This document shows positions 35,097 to 43,252 of a DNA stretch of 64,000 nucleotides, in pieces. The notes under the pieces are model-generated. The model did not search any database and was not told the origin of the DNA. It saw only the letters and a program-made list of their open reading frames with translations. This DNA is from Paenibacillus senegalensis JC66. GTDB taxonomy: Bacteria; Bacillota; Bacilli; Paenibacillales; NBRC-103111. The position numbers and the translations under genes are program-made. The DNA is taken from assembly GCF_000285515.1 (NCBI RefSeq), contig NZ_HE610962.1:103766-167765 (forward strand), written 5' to 3'. Position 1 is the stretch's first letter; every line of letters starts with the position of its first letter.

Positions 35097-35115
35097 GAGC
35101 GAGGGCGAGCGTTAG
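35092..35115 (+). repeat. Solo copy of the GAGCGTTA dispersed repeat
   Basis: AATAAGAGCGAGGGCGAGCG followed by TTAG matches the four copies inside the fold-back element at 1788-2183. The following ~45 bp are also related to the right arm of that element (CACAAACGTCTA versus ATGATGTCTACG context). Confidence 0.65.
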
Positions 35116-35191
35116 AGTAAGACCACCCACAGAACACATGTATGATGTCTACGCTTTTGCTTATAAATTTTAAAGTTGAGGTGAAGCTGGA

Positions 35192-35566
35192 ATGGAATTT
35201 TCTTTTACTGGAATCGACCATGTTCAATTAGCTGCTCCCCCGGGCTGCGAGGATGAAGCCCGCCATTTTTTTGTTGATGTGCTGGGATGGCAGGAACTGC
35301 AGAAGCCGAAGGCTTTGCAGCAGCGCGGCGGCGTTTGGTTCGTATGCGGGCCGCAGCAGGTGCACATCGGAGTGCAGAATGATTTTGCCCCTGCCCTTAA
35401 AGCCCACCCTGCTTTCCTGGTAAAAAATTTACCCGCTCTAAAAGCCCGCCTGCTGCTCCACCAAATACCTGTCAAAGACGATGAAATCCGTGAGGATGAG
35501 GGAATTCGCCGCTTTTTTTCACAAGACCCTTTTGGCAACCGCTTGGAGTTTATGGAGACATTGTAG
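35192..35566 (+). CDS. VOC-family (glyoxalase/dioxygenase-like) protein
   Basis: 124 aa with the paired beta-alpha-beta-beta-beta modules of the vicinal oxygen chelate fold. Likely metal ligands: His in DHVQLA (~residue 11), His in QVHIGV (~57) and Glu in RLEFME at the end. DPFGNRLEF is a standard VOC ending. Substrate unknown; such single-domain members include fosfomycin- and glyoxal-related enzymes, neither of which is indicated here. AGGTGAAG precedes the ATG. Confidence 0.88.
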   Translation: MEFSFTGIDHVQLAAPPGCEDEARHFFVDVLGWQELQKPKALQQRGGVWFVCGPQQVHIGVQNDFAPALKAHPAFLVKNLPALKARLLLHQIPVKDDEIREDEGIRRFFSQDPFGNRLEFMETL

Positions 35567-35618
35567 GTTCCCTTCCCTGTTTTCTAGCGAAATGAGGTCA
35601 CCTCCATAATAATCCCTG

Positions 35619-35728
35619 ATTCGCTAATGCCGGTGCTCTTCTCCCTGTTACGCTATTGACTAATGCGTTATTCGCTAATTGCGCTTTTCACTATTCGCTA
35701 ATTCACGAATGCGCTAATTCGTGTCAAA
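35619..35728. repeat. Degenerate ATTCGCTAAT repeats
   Basis: Five imperfect copies of (AT)TCGCTAATT(G/C) in 110 bp, the last pair forming a hairpin (CACGAAT/ATTCGTG). No coding potential. Confidence 0.6.
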
Positions 35729-35749
35729 ATCCCTAAGGAGTGTAGCTGT

Positions 35750-36537
35750 ATGGATGATAGAATGAACAAAGACAATACGATGCAGGACAGCAAGAAGCGC
35801 TTTTCCAACCGGGTCGGGGACTATGTCCGCTACCGTCCCAGTTATCCTGGTGAGGCCATCGAATATTTGTATACCACAGTTGGGTTTAATGCGAAGGCGG
35901 TGATTGCGGATGTCGGGGCCGGGACCGGTATTTTTACTGCCCTGCTGCTGGAGCGCGGAAGCCGGGTCATCGCTGTAGAGCCGAATGCCGAAATGCGTAC
36001 GGCCGCGATCACAAGCTTGGGCAAGCACCCGCGGCTGACCTTCTCCACCGGCTCAGCCGAGCAAACGGAACTGCCGGATCATTGTGCCGATTTCATCGTT
36101 AGCGCGCAAGCCTTTCATTGGTTTGATCACGCGGCCACCAAGCAGGAGTTTCAGCGCATCATCAGGCCCGGCGGGAAAGCTGTTTTGATCTGGAATAAGC
36201 GGTTGACCAGCGGCTCTCTTTTTCTCGAGGGCTACGAGCAGCTCCTGCAAGACTACGGTACGGATTACACAAAAGTCGACTATAAAAATGTAACTGACGA
36301 AACCTTGCACAAGTTTTTCAAGAACGGTACTTACACCAAAATCACTTTTACCTACCGCCAGCTGTTTGACTATGATGGGCTGCGCGGCCGGTTAAGCTCT
36401 TCCTCCTATGCTCCGTCCCAGGCCATCCCGACTATGAAACTATGATCGTACAGCTCAGGAAGCTCTTCGAAGAAACAAAGGTAGACGGTCAAATCTCCTT
36501 CGATTATGAAACTGAGCTCTACTGGGGCGCAATTTAA
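35750..36537 (+). pseudogene. SAM-dependent methyltransferase, disrupted by a -1 frameshift near the 3' end
   Basis: Class I methyltransferase (Methyltransf_11-like): motif I VIADVGAGTGIFT (~residues 50-62), then VEPNAEM and HCADFIVSAQAFHWFD. The open frame ends at 36445 after 231 aa. The family's C-terminus continues in another frame (GHPDYETMIVQLRKLF and on to YWGAI, stop 36535-36537). Adding one G in the CAGGCC run at about 36419-36424 would restore one ~262-aa protein. It is either a real frameshift (mutant) or a sequencing error; the active-site half is intact. Start ATG 35750 follows AAGGAG. Confidence 0.85.
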
Positions 36538-36663
36538 AGCGGATAAATGGCTGTCGCATCAGTCAGCGATGGCTGTTTTCCTCCCCTGTTATGTGATAAA
36601 CTTCACTTAACCAGCCGGTTGCGAAAATCGGCGACGAATTTCTCTGCTTAAGGAAGTGCCGAT

Positions 36664-37431
36664 ATGACCAATTCTTCTTTTTCTGTTTCTGCTTCTTCTG
36701 CTTCTTCTGCCTCCCCTTCCAGCTCACAGCACACCGGCCGCCCTCCCGCCGAGGCCCAGCAGCAGCCCCGCGTGCTGGTCGTCACCGCCGTGGAAGCGGA
36801 GCAAGCCGCGGTACAGCGCGGCCTGCAAGCCGGCGGCCGCAGCGCGGACCGCTTCGACGTGCTCGCCGGCGGCGTCGGCCCCGCTTCGGCTGCGGCGAGC
36901 ACTGCTTTTGCGCTCGCTGCCGCGGAAGCCGAGAGCCGGCCGTACGGCCTGGTCCTTAGCGCCGGCATCGCCGGCGGCTTCAGCGGACAAGCACCGCCCG
37001 GCTCTCTCGTCGTCGCGTCTAGCGCAATCGCGGCCGATCTCGGCGCCGAATCCGCCGAGGGCTTCCTCAGCGTCGATGAGCTCGGCTTCGGCAGCGCGCA
37101 AATCGCCGCTGCCGAGCCCTGGAGCTCGCGCTTAGCCGAGGCACTGCGCCAAGCTTCGCTGCCGGTTGTGGTCGGGCCGGTGCTAACGGCCTCTACGGTA
37201 ACCGGTACGGCGGAGAAAGCGGAGCAGTGGAGCAGGCGCCATCCGGGAGCGGCCGCTGAAGCGATGGAAGGCTTCGGAGCAGCTACCGCCGCCAAGCTGC
37301 GGGGGGTGCCCTTTGTCGAGCTGCGAGCAATCTCCAACGCTGTCGGTCCCCGCGACCGCGCTTCCTGGAAAATCAAAGAAGCGTTAGCCGCCCTAGAGCA
37401 AGCCAGTGCCTTATTCGAGGAGGTTTTTTGA
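36664..37431 (+). CDS. mqnB: Futalosine hydrolase
   Basis: 255 aa of the nucleoside phosphorylase superfamily. LVVTAVEAEQAAV, LSAGIAGGF and AEAMEGFGAATAA are the MqnB hallmarks; the ELRAISNAVGPRDR block closes the active site. It cleaves futalosine to hypoxanthine and dehypoxanthine futalosine in the alternative menaquinone pathway. The first ~34 residues are a Ser/Ala/Pro-rich extension absent from most members. The gene is markedly GC-rich. It overlaps mqnD by one base. Confidence 0.88.
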   Translation: MTNSSFSVSASSASSASPSSSQHTGRPPAEAQQQPRVLVVTAVEAEQAAVQRGLQAGGRSADRFDVLAGGVGPASAAASTAFALAAAEAESRPYGLVLSAGIAGGFSGQAPPGSLVVASSAIAADLGAESAEGFLSVDELGFGSAQIAAAEPWSSRLAEALRQASLPVVVGPVLTASTVTGTAEKAEQWSRRHPGAAAEAMEGFGAATAAKLRGVPFVELRAISNAVGPRDRASWKIKEALAALEQASALFEEVF

Positions 37432-38297
37432 TGAACATTGCATTTTCCCCCTGCCCGAACGATACTTTTGTGTTTCATGCCTGGGTTCACGGCCTCATTC
37501 CTGATGCGCCGGAGCTTACGGTTACCTATGCGGATATCGATATAACCAACCATCTGGCGGCGCGGCGTGAAGGTCCGGAAGTGCTGAAAATTTCCTATGC
37601 CGCGCTGCCCTGGGTCTTGTCCGATTATGCCCTCCTGCCGTGTGGCGGGGCATTGGGCAGAGGCTGCGGCCCTCTCGTGCTGACTGCAGGAGATGCGGCG
37701 AGCGGCAACCAATCTTCATCGCCCGCAGCCGAGGATCCTGCACGCTTAAGCGGCCGCACCGTAGCGGTACCAAGCGAGCGCTCCACCGCTTATCTGCTCT
37801 TCCGCTTATGGGCGGCTCAGCAGGTGCCCGGCGGCGTTGGCAAGATTGTCGTCATGCCCTTCCACCAGATCATGCCCGCAGTTCGCGACGGTCAAGTCGA
37901 TGCTGGCCTCGTGATCCACGAGGCCCGGTTCACCTATCCGACCTATGGACTGCGGCTGATGACCGATTTAGGGCAGTGGTGGGAGCAGGACACCGGCCTG
38001 CCCATTCCGCTCGGAGCGATTATTGCCCGCCGCCATCTTGATCCCGGGGCGCTTGCCGGGTGGACCCGCTCCTCGGTTGAATACGCCTGGGCTCATCCGC
38101 AAGCCTCTCGCGAGTACGTCATGCGGCACGCCCAAGAAATGGACGCCGCCGTTGCGCAGTCCCACATTGACCTATATGTCAATGAGTTTACCGCTAATCT
38201 GGGCGAGGACGGCTTTGCCGCTGTTGCTTCGCTGCTCGGACGAGCCTCGGAGAAAGGGCTCGTGCCCGAGTTCGATTTGGCCTTGCTGCGTTCATAA
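37431..38297 (+). CDS. mqnD: 1,4-dihydroxy-6-naphthoate synthase
   Basis: 288 aa. The N-terminus NIAFSPCPNDTFVFHAWVHG is diagnostic of MqnD; VGKIVVMPFHQIMPAVRDGQVDAGLVIHE and PIPLGAIIARRH are further conserved blocks. It converts cyclic dehypoxanthine futalosine to 1,4-dihydroxy-6-naphthoate. ATG 37431 shares a base with the mqnB stop (TGATG) and has GAGGAGG upstream. MqnA and MqnC are not in the window. Confidence 0.93.
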   Translation: MNIAFSPCPNDTFVFHAWVHGLIPDAPELTVTYADIDITNHLAARREGPEVLKISYAALPWVLSDYALLPCGGALGRGCGPLVLTAGDAASGNQSSSPAAEDPARLSGRTVAVPSERSTAYLLFRLWAAQQVPGGVGKIVVMPFHQIMPAVRDGQVDAGLVIHEARFTYPTYGLRLMTDLGQWWEQDTGLPIPLGAIIARRHLDPGALAGWTRSSVEYAWAHPQASREYVMRHAQEMDAAVAQSHIDLYVNEFTANLGEDGFAAVASLLGRASEKGLVPEFDLALLRS

Positions 38298-38326
38298 GGC
38301 TTACCGCTTCCATAATAAAGGAATAG

Positions 38327-38373
38327 AAAAAAGCAGGAGACGGAAGGACATTCCTCCTCTCTCCTGCTTTTTC
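38327..38373. terminator. Bidirectional terminator between mqnD and nitroreductase
   Basis: Stem AAAAAAGCAGGAG / CTCCTGCTTTTTC between convergent genes; gives a T-run in either direction. Confidence 0.85.
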
Positions 38374-38403
38374 TGCTTGCCGGAACACACCGGCCCTATA
38401 TCA

Positions 38404-39057
38404 TTACCCTTTGAATTCATTCCAGTAAGTAATGTCCTGCAGCGGCAAACGCACTGTACCATGGGCATCGATCGCCGCCTTGCCAAGCGCAATCAGCATA
38501 ACATCGGTATATCTTGGCGGGATATCGAACAATTCACGCAGCTTCACAGGATCATATCCGCCCATTGGAACGGTATCATAACCGCGGGCTTTGGCCGCTA
38601 GCATAAGCTGCATGGATACAAGCCCTCCATCGATCAAGGCGATTTCCTTGCGCTTTTGGTCCGGTGCTTGCGGATAGTAACGCAAAGTATTAGCCACCAT
38701 GCGCTCTTTAATTTCCTCGCTCATATAGCCCTTCTCCGCAGCCAAGGAATAAATTTTGTCCGCATTCCGGTAAGCCTCGATATCTCCCAGCACGACAATG
38801 ACCGCAGAGGCTTCAACCACCTGTGCCTGATTGTTGGCGATGGGCAGCAGCTTCTGCTTCAATTCCGGAGCTTGAACAACAATAAATCTCCATGGCTGCA
38901 AGTTTGACGAAGACGGGGCCTTGATCGCATCGTTGAGAATCAGCTGAATCTCTTCCTCAGTCATCTCATAAGCAGGATCATACTTGCGAACCGAATGCCT
39001 TTCTTTAATTACAGTGAAAAAATCCTGCTGTCCTGCCAGTTCGGTTTTTGTAGCCAT
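38404..39057 (-). CDS. Nitroreductase-family FMN oxidoreductase
   Basis: 217 aa. RHSVRKYDPAYEMTEEEI at the start and APSSSNLQPWRFIVV supply FMN phosphate and ring contacts; MGGYDPVKLRELFDIP is a typical late block. It reduces nitro compounds, quinones or similar electron acceptors with NAD(P)H. TAGGAGG lies before the ATG. A short CTAC-TTT-GTAG dyad upstream and the Rrf2 gene in the same direction suggest stress-responsive control. Confidence 0.92.
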   Translation of the reverse strand: MATKTELAGQQDFFTVIKERHSVRKYDPAYEMTEEEIQLILNDAIKAPSSSNLQPWRFIVVQAPELKQKLLPIANNQAQVVEASAVIVVLGDIEAYRNADKIYSLAAEKGYMSEEIKERMVANTLRYYPQAPDQKRKEIALIDGGLVSMQLMLAAKARGYDTVPMGGYDPVKLRELFDIPPRYTDVMLIALGKAAIDAHGTVRLPLQDITYWNEFKG

Positions 39058-39093
39058 ATAGATTCCTCCTAGTCAAATAAAATGGATAGTGCC

Positions 39094-39104
39094 CTACAAA
39101 GTAG
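39094..39104. promoter_or_regulatory. Short dyad upstream of the nitroreductase gene
   Basis: CTACAAAGTAG is a perfect 4+3+4 inverted repeat ~40 bp before the nitroreductase start. It has the look of a small-repressor half-turn site, but no consensus can be matched with certainty. Confidence 0.3.
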
Positions 39105-39410
39105 AGCCTTTATTTAAGAACTGCGCCAATCGGGAAAAACAATGATAAGCCGAGTAAACCCGCTTGCGTCTAAGCTTCAGCTGAACTGAGCAAATAATAC
39201 CACAGTATAACCAAAAAATAAGCGAACCTGCCATGTACTAAAAAGACCCCTCAGGGATCTCTGGACAGCTCGTTAAGCCTGAAAACCTGCCGGCTGCCTT
39301 CCTGTACGCCTATGATCGAGACAAAAGACGTTCGCCTCCTTACGCAACCCACAGCTTAATAAGCAAACTGTTACTTAACAAGCACAGTATAAAACAATCA
39401 AAAAGCACTG
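39105..39410. other. Gene-free stretch between Rrf2 and nitroreductase genes
   Basis: Contains a terminator-like hairpin at 39239-39261 and a spaced inverted repeat ACTGT/ACAGT at 39367-39388 just after the Rrf2 stop. No gene supported. Confidence 0.4.
39239..39261 (-). terminator. Weak terminator-like hairpin downstream of the Rrf2 gene
   Basis: On the minus strand AGATCCC-TGA-GGGGTCT is followed by TTTTT. Short stem with one mismatch, ~150 bp past the Rrf2 stop. Confidence 0.45.
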
Positions 39411-39848
39411 TCAATCATCATTTTCAACCGCCAAATCTGCAAGCGTATACTTATTCAGGCGCTCCAAAACAGAGCGGTCGATTTCACCCATCACTCCCGC
39501 TAATCTTTCCTGCATTTGCAAACCGAATGCATTGGAGCATGTTGTATCGAGGACAGCCCGAGTCTGTGCCTCACCCACTTCCAAAGCGAGGTAAACCTCT
39601 GCCAGGGTCAGCTGATCGGCAGGTTTATTCAGGGAATAACCTCCATCCCGTCCTTCCCGGGTTTCCAGAATGCGCCCCCGCACCAGCTTCACCAGAATGC
39701 GTCTTAACAAGGTTGGCTCGGAATGCAGACATTGAGCTATATCACAGCTGGGACAAATCCCCCCGGTTCGGGCCAGGACAACAAGTGCTTGCAGGGCCAG
39801 GCCAAAAGATTTAAATTGCAGTGAGCTTGTGTTTCGCTCTTTACGCAT
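39411..39848 (-). CDS. Rrf2-family transcriptional regulator
   Basis: 145 aa winged helix-turn-helix. Core block LQALVVLARTGGICPSCDIAQ then LLRRILVKLVRGRILETREGRDGGYSLNKP is the Rrf2 signature. Cysteines in CPSC, at QC and in TTCSNAF could sense redox or bind a metal or Fe-S cluster, as in other family members; spacing does not match IscR exactly. GGAGGTGG precedes the ATG. The upstream alkyltransferase-like gene ends 42 bp away in the same direction. Target genes unknown; the nitroreductase downstream is a candidate. Confidence 0.88.
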   Translation of the reverse strand: MRKERNTSSLQFKSFGLALQALVVLARTGGICPSCDIAQCLHSEPTLLRRILVKLVRGRILETREGRDGGYSLNKPADQLTLAEVYLALEVGEAQTRAVLDTTCSNAFGLQMQERLAGVMGEIDRSVLERLNKYTLADLAVENDD

Positions 39849-39890
39849 GATGCCACCTCCTAATGTTCTGAAGCTTGTTTAAATCATTAT

Positions 39891-40214
39891 TTATATATAG
39901 CTTCCCTCTCCCGGATCATAACCACACTGCTTCAGATCGATCCGGCCATCCGCAGTAAACTCCACACCTTCCGCTTCCAAAAGCTCCCGCTGAAAAAAAC
40001 GTCCGCTATCATCCTGAATAGCAATTTCCCCCCGGGCATTAATGACCCGATGCCAAGGCAAGCCATACTTCCGGCTCATCGAGTGAAGAATACGGACTAC
40101 TTGTCTGGCCCCGCGGGGGCTTCCCGCACAAGCCGCCAGCTGGCCGTACGTCATCACCCTGCCGGAAGGAATAGCTCGAATCAAAGCGATAACCCGCTCG
40201 GTAAAAGGAGTCAT
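39891..40214 (-). CDS. atl: Alkyltransferase-like (ATL) DNA-damage-flagging protein
   Basis: 107 aa. This is the DNA-binding domain of O6-alkylguanine-DNA alkyltransferase with PWHRV (Trp54) in place of the catalytic PCHRV. ATL proteins bind O6-alkylguanine without repairing it and hand the lesion to nucleotide excision repair. The helix-turn-helix with Arg finger (SPRGARQVVRIL) is present. ATG 40214 is preferred over a TTG seven codons upstream. Confidence 0.9.
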   Translation of the reverse strand: MTPFTERVIALIRAIPSGRVMTYGQLAACAGSPRGARQVVRILHSMSRKYGLPWHRVINARGEIAIQDDSGRFFQRELLEAEGVEFTADGRIDLKQCGYDPGEGSYI

Positions 40215-40375
40215 GGGCAGCCCCCCATTTCCCAAATTCTTTTCATCGGATTTATTCCATAAGCTTTTAAATCTATTCCATTGGCTTCTAAAATGATTCC
40301 ACAGAACGTAAGCTTTCTCTTATTGTACGTCAAACTGTATCCAGCCGTTTCATCAAAGCATAAATTCAGACTAAG

Positions 40376-41791
40376 TTACGATGATGATTCGTTTGCCGGG
40401 CCTGCCATTTTATCGCGCGGCTGGGTCAATTTTGCTAGTCCCCCATACACTCCGCCGATATTGAGAAGCGCCATAATGCTGAGCACCATATATACCGCTC
40501 CATAGGTTAAAGGTGTGCCGACGGCTGTGACATTCGCCCAGCTCCAGTCAAATTCAATCGCTTTGCTCAGCACTGCACCGCTGATGGAGCCTGCCAGGAA
40601 GTTAACCAGATTATAGATCCCCATGCCGACACCCATTTCATTGTTCGGCAAAATCGAGGAAATGATTTTGGCCATGGCTGCCTGAACGAACGTGAATGGA
40701 ACATTAATAAGCGGAAGACAGAGCAAAATCCACCATGGTGATACTCCGCTAAATACCGATAAGCCGAGCAAGCCAACACCGAGCGCCACAAAAGAAACAT
40801 ACAGCGTAAAGAGACTGCCCCGGCTGTCTACCATTTTTCCGCCGAACCGGCCGAGCAAAGCAGCGAGCATAGCTGCAGGAAATAGAATATACCCGATATG
40901 CTGCGCATCAAGCGCGAACACGTTTTTCAGCATAACCGGCGTAATGATGAAAATTCCGAACACAATAAACAGCCCTATAAAGCTGATCAGCAGGCCCGAA
41001 GCAAAGCCGGGAATACGCAGCAGGGTCAGGCGGATAAACGGATTGGCCACTTTCCTCATCCGTGCGATAAATATCACCATTGCGGCAATTCCGAGCACCA
41101 GCCACCAAAAGCTAAACTGGGTCACGGAGAGCATGATGGCGGAGACGCCGAGTCCGAGAACACCGGCCCCTATAAAGTCGACCTTTTCCCCGGCCCTCAC
41201 CTTCTCCTCGGGCAGCGATCTGCGGATGAAGGGCAGAGCTACCGGAGCAGCCAGCGAGAACAAAAACAAGCCTGTCCAATGAAATTGACCGGTAATGAAC
41301 CCTCCGGCAATCGGGCCAATTCCCGATGAAAAAGCCATGGTGGAAGCGATTATCCCCATCACCTTGCCCCGTTGGTGCGAGGGAAAGTAGCGAACCGGGA
41401 TCAGCATGACCAGAGCAGGAATGCAGGAAGCACCAGCAGCCTGCAGCAAACGTGCAATCAGCACCATGGAGAAGGATTGGGCTAGAAATCCGAGGGCCGA
41501 TGCGGCCGCAAACAGCAGCAGCCCGAATGTAATTAACCTTTTGAGAGGATATTTATCCGCCAGTTTGCCAAATAAAAGCGAGCCCAGCGCATACAGCACA
41601 GTGTAACCGGTAATCGTCCAGCTGGCTGCAGAGGTGGAAAGCTCAAATTCAGCAGCAATATATGGGAGCGAAACATTAAACATCGTCCCGTTCATTACGG
41701 AGAAAAAAAGCACAAAACATAAGGCGTAAACAAGCTTCATACTAGACGCGCTCTCTTTTCCAGCCTCGGTCTTACTACTCTGAGACGACAC
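40376..41791 (-). CDS. MFS drug efflux transporter, Tet(L)-like 14-helix type
   Basis: 471 aa, about 14 hydrophobic segments. It aligns well with the layout of Tet(K)/Tet(L): SVMNGTMFNVSLPYIA in helix 1, GSLLFGKLADKYPLKRL (motif A), LIARLLQAAGASCIPALVMLIPVRYFP, SSGIGPIAGGFI (motif C) and a second GRFGGKMVDSRG loop. It exports a drug or cation in exchange for protons. Whether it confers tetracycline resistance cannot be told. Good AAAGGAG site. Monocistronic or leading the minus-strand group with atl. Confidence 0.9.
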   Translation of the reverse strand: MSSQSSKTEAGKESASSMKLVYALCFVLFFSVMNGTMFNVSLPYIAAEFELSTSAASWTITGYTVLYALGSLLFGKLADKYPLKRLITFGLLLFAAASALGFLAQSFSMVLIARLLQAAGASCIPALVMLIPVRYFPSHQRGKVMGIIASTMAFSSGIGPIAGGFITGQFHWTGLFLFSLAAPVALPFIRRSLPEEKVRAGEKVDFIGAGVLGLGVSAIMLSVTQFSFWWLVLGIAAMVIFIARMRKVANPFIRLTLLRIPGFASGLLISFIGLFIVFGIFIITPVMLKNVFALDAQHIGYILFPAAMLAALLGRFGGKMVDSRGSLFTLYVSFVALGVGLLGLSVFSGVSPWWILLCLPLINVPFTFVQAAMAKIISSILPNNEMGVGMGIYNLVNFLAGSISGAVLSKAIEFDWSWANVTAVGTPLTYGAVYMVLSIMALLNIGGVYGGLAKLTQPRDKMAGPANESSS

Positions 41792-42034
41792 ATACTCACT
41801 CCTTTTAACGCAGCTTCATTTCCAGACGGCAGCAGCAAAACAATAGGAACATTTTCGTGCCTGCCTCAACCGCTATAGTTTATAATAGCATACCAGATCA
41901 AAGATAGCTGACCATTCTATGTCCTTGCCTTTTAGCCCGATTAACGATTGGGCGGAAACCGTGATGGTCATCTTGGTTAGCATGGGTCGATTCAAAACTT
42001 CTTGCAACTACTCCCTATAAAATGGAAAATCCTT
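41792..42034. other. Divergent intergenic region
   Basis: Promoter region of the MFS gene (minus) and upstream flank of the leader described at 42035. Nothing else identified. Confidence 0.35.
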
Positions 42035-42258
42035 TATAATAGAATATATCCTTGTCCTTCGGGCTTAAATCCTAAATTTTTAGGCTGAACATGATGAGCG
42101 CAGGCTGCCGAAGACTCTTTCTTCCCGATGACTTCTCAATTTTTGAGCATTCTATCGGGTCTTCCCTCAGGCTAACTCGCTGTAAAACGAAACGAATCCG
42201 CTTACAAATTCATTAGTCACTGAACTGGATAGACTATCTAAATGGAGGAGGCTAAGCT
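42035..42258 (+). promoter_or_regulatory. Structured 5' leader of the sugar isomerase gene (unclassified)
   Basis: TATAAT at 42035-42040 (weak -35) would start a ~210-base leader. It can fold as a stem CTTCGG (42057) / CCGAAG (42108) enclosing hairpin CCTAAA/TTTAGG (42071-42084). A second hairpin has outer arms CCCGAT (42124) / ATCGGG (42154) and inner arms CTCAA/TTGAG. No T-run terminator follows. I match it to no known riboswitch or T-box class; it could be a leader, an sRNA or fortuitous pairing. Confidence 0.4.
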
Positions 42259-43056
42259 GTGAGTAACCCCCTGCAATGGAAAGTAGGCATGTCTTATCAC
42301 CCAAACCAAGAAGCGAGCTTGAAGGATGTCAAAGAAGCCGGACTGGACTGTATTGAGCTTGTCATTCATGGAAAGGACTGGCACCGGGAATTCGAGCATT
42401 GGTCTGCATATTTTACACAGCTGGTCCAAGAGGCGGCAGAGCTCGGGCTGGAGATCTGGTCCATCCATCTGCCATACGGGGACGACTGGGATGTATCATC
42501 TCTCGATTCAACCAAACGAGAGCAGGCATTATCCACTCTCTCTTCCTTGCTCCAACTGATTGACAGCTGGAAGGTTGGCAGAGCGATTCTGCACCCCAGC
42601 TACGAGCCGGTCCCTCCGGAAGATCGTACCGACCGCCTGACGCTGTGCCAGGAAGGACTGCATGCTCTTATTCAGCGCAACCGCAACGTTAAGGTCCGCC
42701 TTGCTGTCGAATGCTTGCCGCGCACTTGTCTTGGAAATACAAGCGATGAAATCCTTTATCTGGTTGAGCCTACCCCTGAGCTGATCGTTTGCTGTGACGT
42801 GAATCATCTGCTGCAGGAAACTCAGACCCTATTTATACAGAAAACAGGCGCAAGAATAGGAACCGTACATATGTCCGATTATGATGGCAAGGATGAGAGG
42901 CACTGGCTGCCTGGCGAAGGAATTATTGACTGGGACCAGGTGCTGGATTCCCTGGCCGGACAAGGCTATGACGGCCCATTCCTCTTTGAAGTGCGCAATC
43001 CCGATCCGCGTGAACTTGTGCAATGCTGGAAACGCCTGCTTTCGTCGCGTTCTTAA
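42259..43056 (+). CDS. Sugar phosphate isomerase/epimerase (AP endonuclease 2 TIM barrel)
   Basis: 265 aa. Barrel of the xylose-isomerase-like family with metal ligands Glu in AVECLP, Asp/His in CCDVNHLL, His in GTVHMSDYDG and Glu in FLFEVRNP. Members interconvert ketoses, act on inosose or hydroxypyruvate-like compounds; specificity is not visible. GTG start with GGAGGAGG eight bases upstream. Monocistronic behind a structured leader. Confidence 0.87.
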   Translation: MSNPLQWKVGMSYHPNQEASLKDVKEAGLDCIELVIHGKDWHREFEHWSAYFTQLVQEAAELGLEIWSIHLPYGDDWDVSSLDSTKREQALSTLSSLLQLIDSWKVGRAILHPSYEPVPPEDRTDRLTLCQEGLHALIQRNRNVKVRLAVECLPRTCLGNTSDEILYLVEPTPELIVCCDVNHLLQETQTLFIQKTGARIGTVHMSDYDGKDERHWLPGEGIIDWDQVLDSLAGQGYDGPFLFEVRNPDPRELVQCWKRLLSSRS

Positions 43057-43252
43057 GCTTCATTTTGTTGGTAAAAGATATCTGGCTTGCTAGTTAAGCC
43101 CGGCCATCACCTAGCACAATAAGCCAACGGACCGCAGCCCTTGCTTTCATCCTATCCGGACAAGGGGTACGGTCCTGGCATTTCCACCGGTTGCATGCTG
43201 CCTGGCCGCCATCATGCGGCAACGCTGGTTCCCGTTCCCCTTTCAAAGAAGC

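Noticed and set aside
36648-37712. 354-codon minus-strand frame over mqnB/mqnD
   Set aside because: Antisense to two genes with diagnostic motifs; arises from the high GC content with few stop codons.
40376-41791. Calling the MFS gene a tetracycline resistance gene
   Set aside because: Layout is Tet(L)-like but many uncharacterised drug or proton pumps share it; resistance cannot be inferred.
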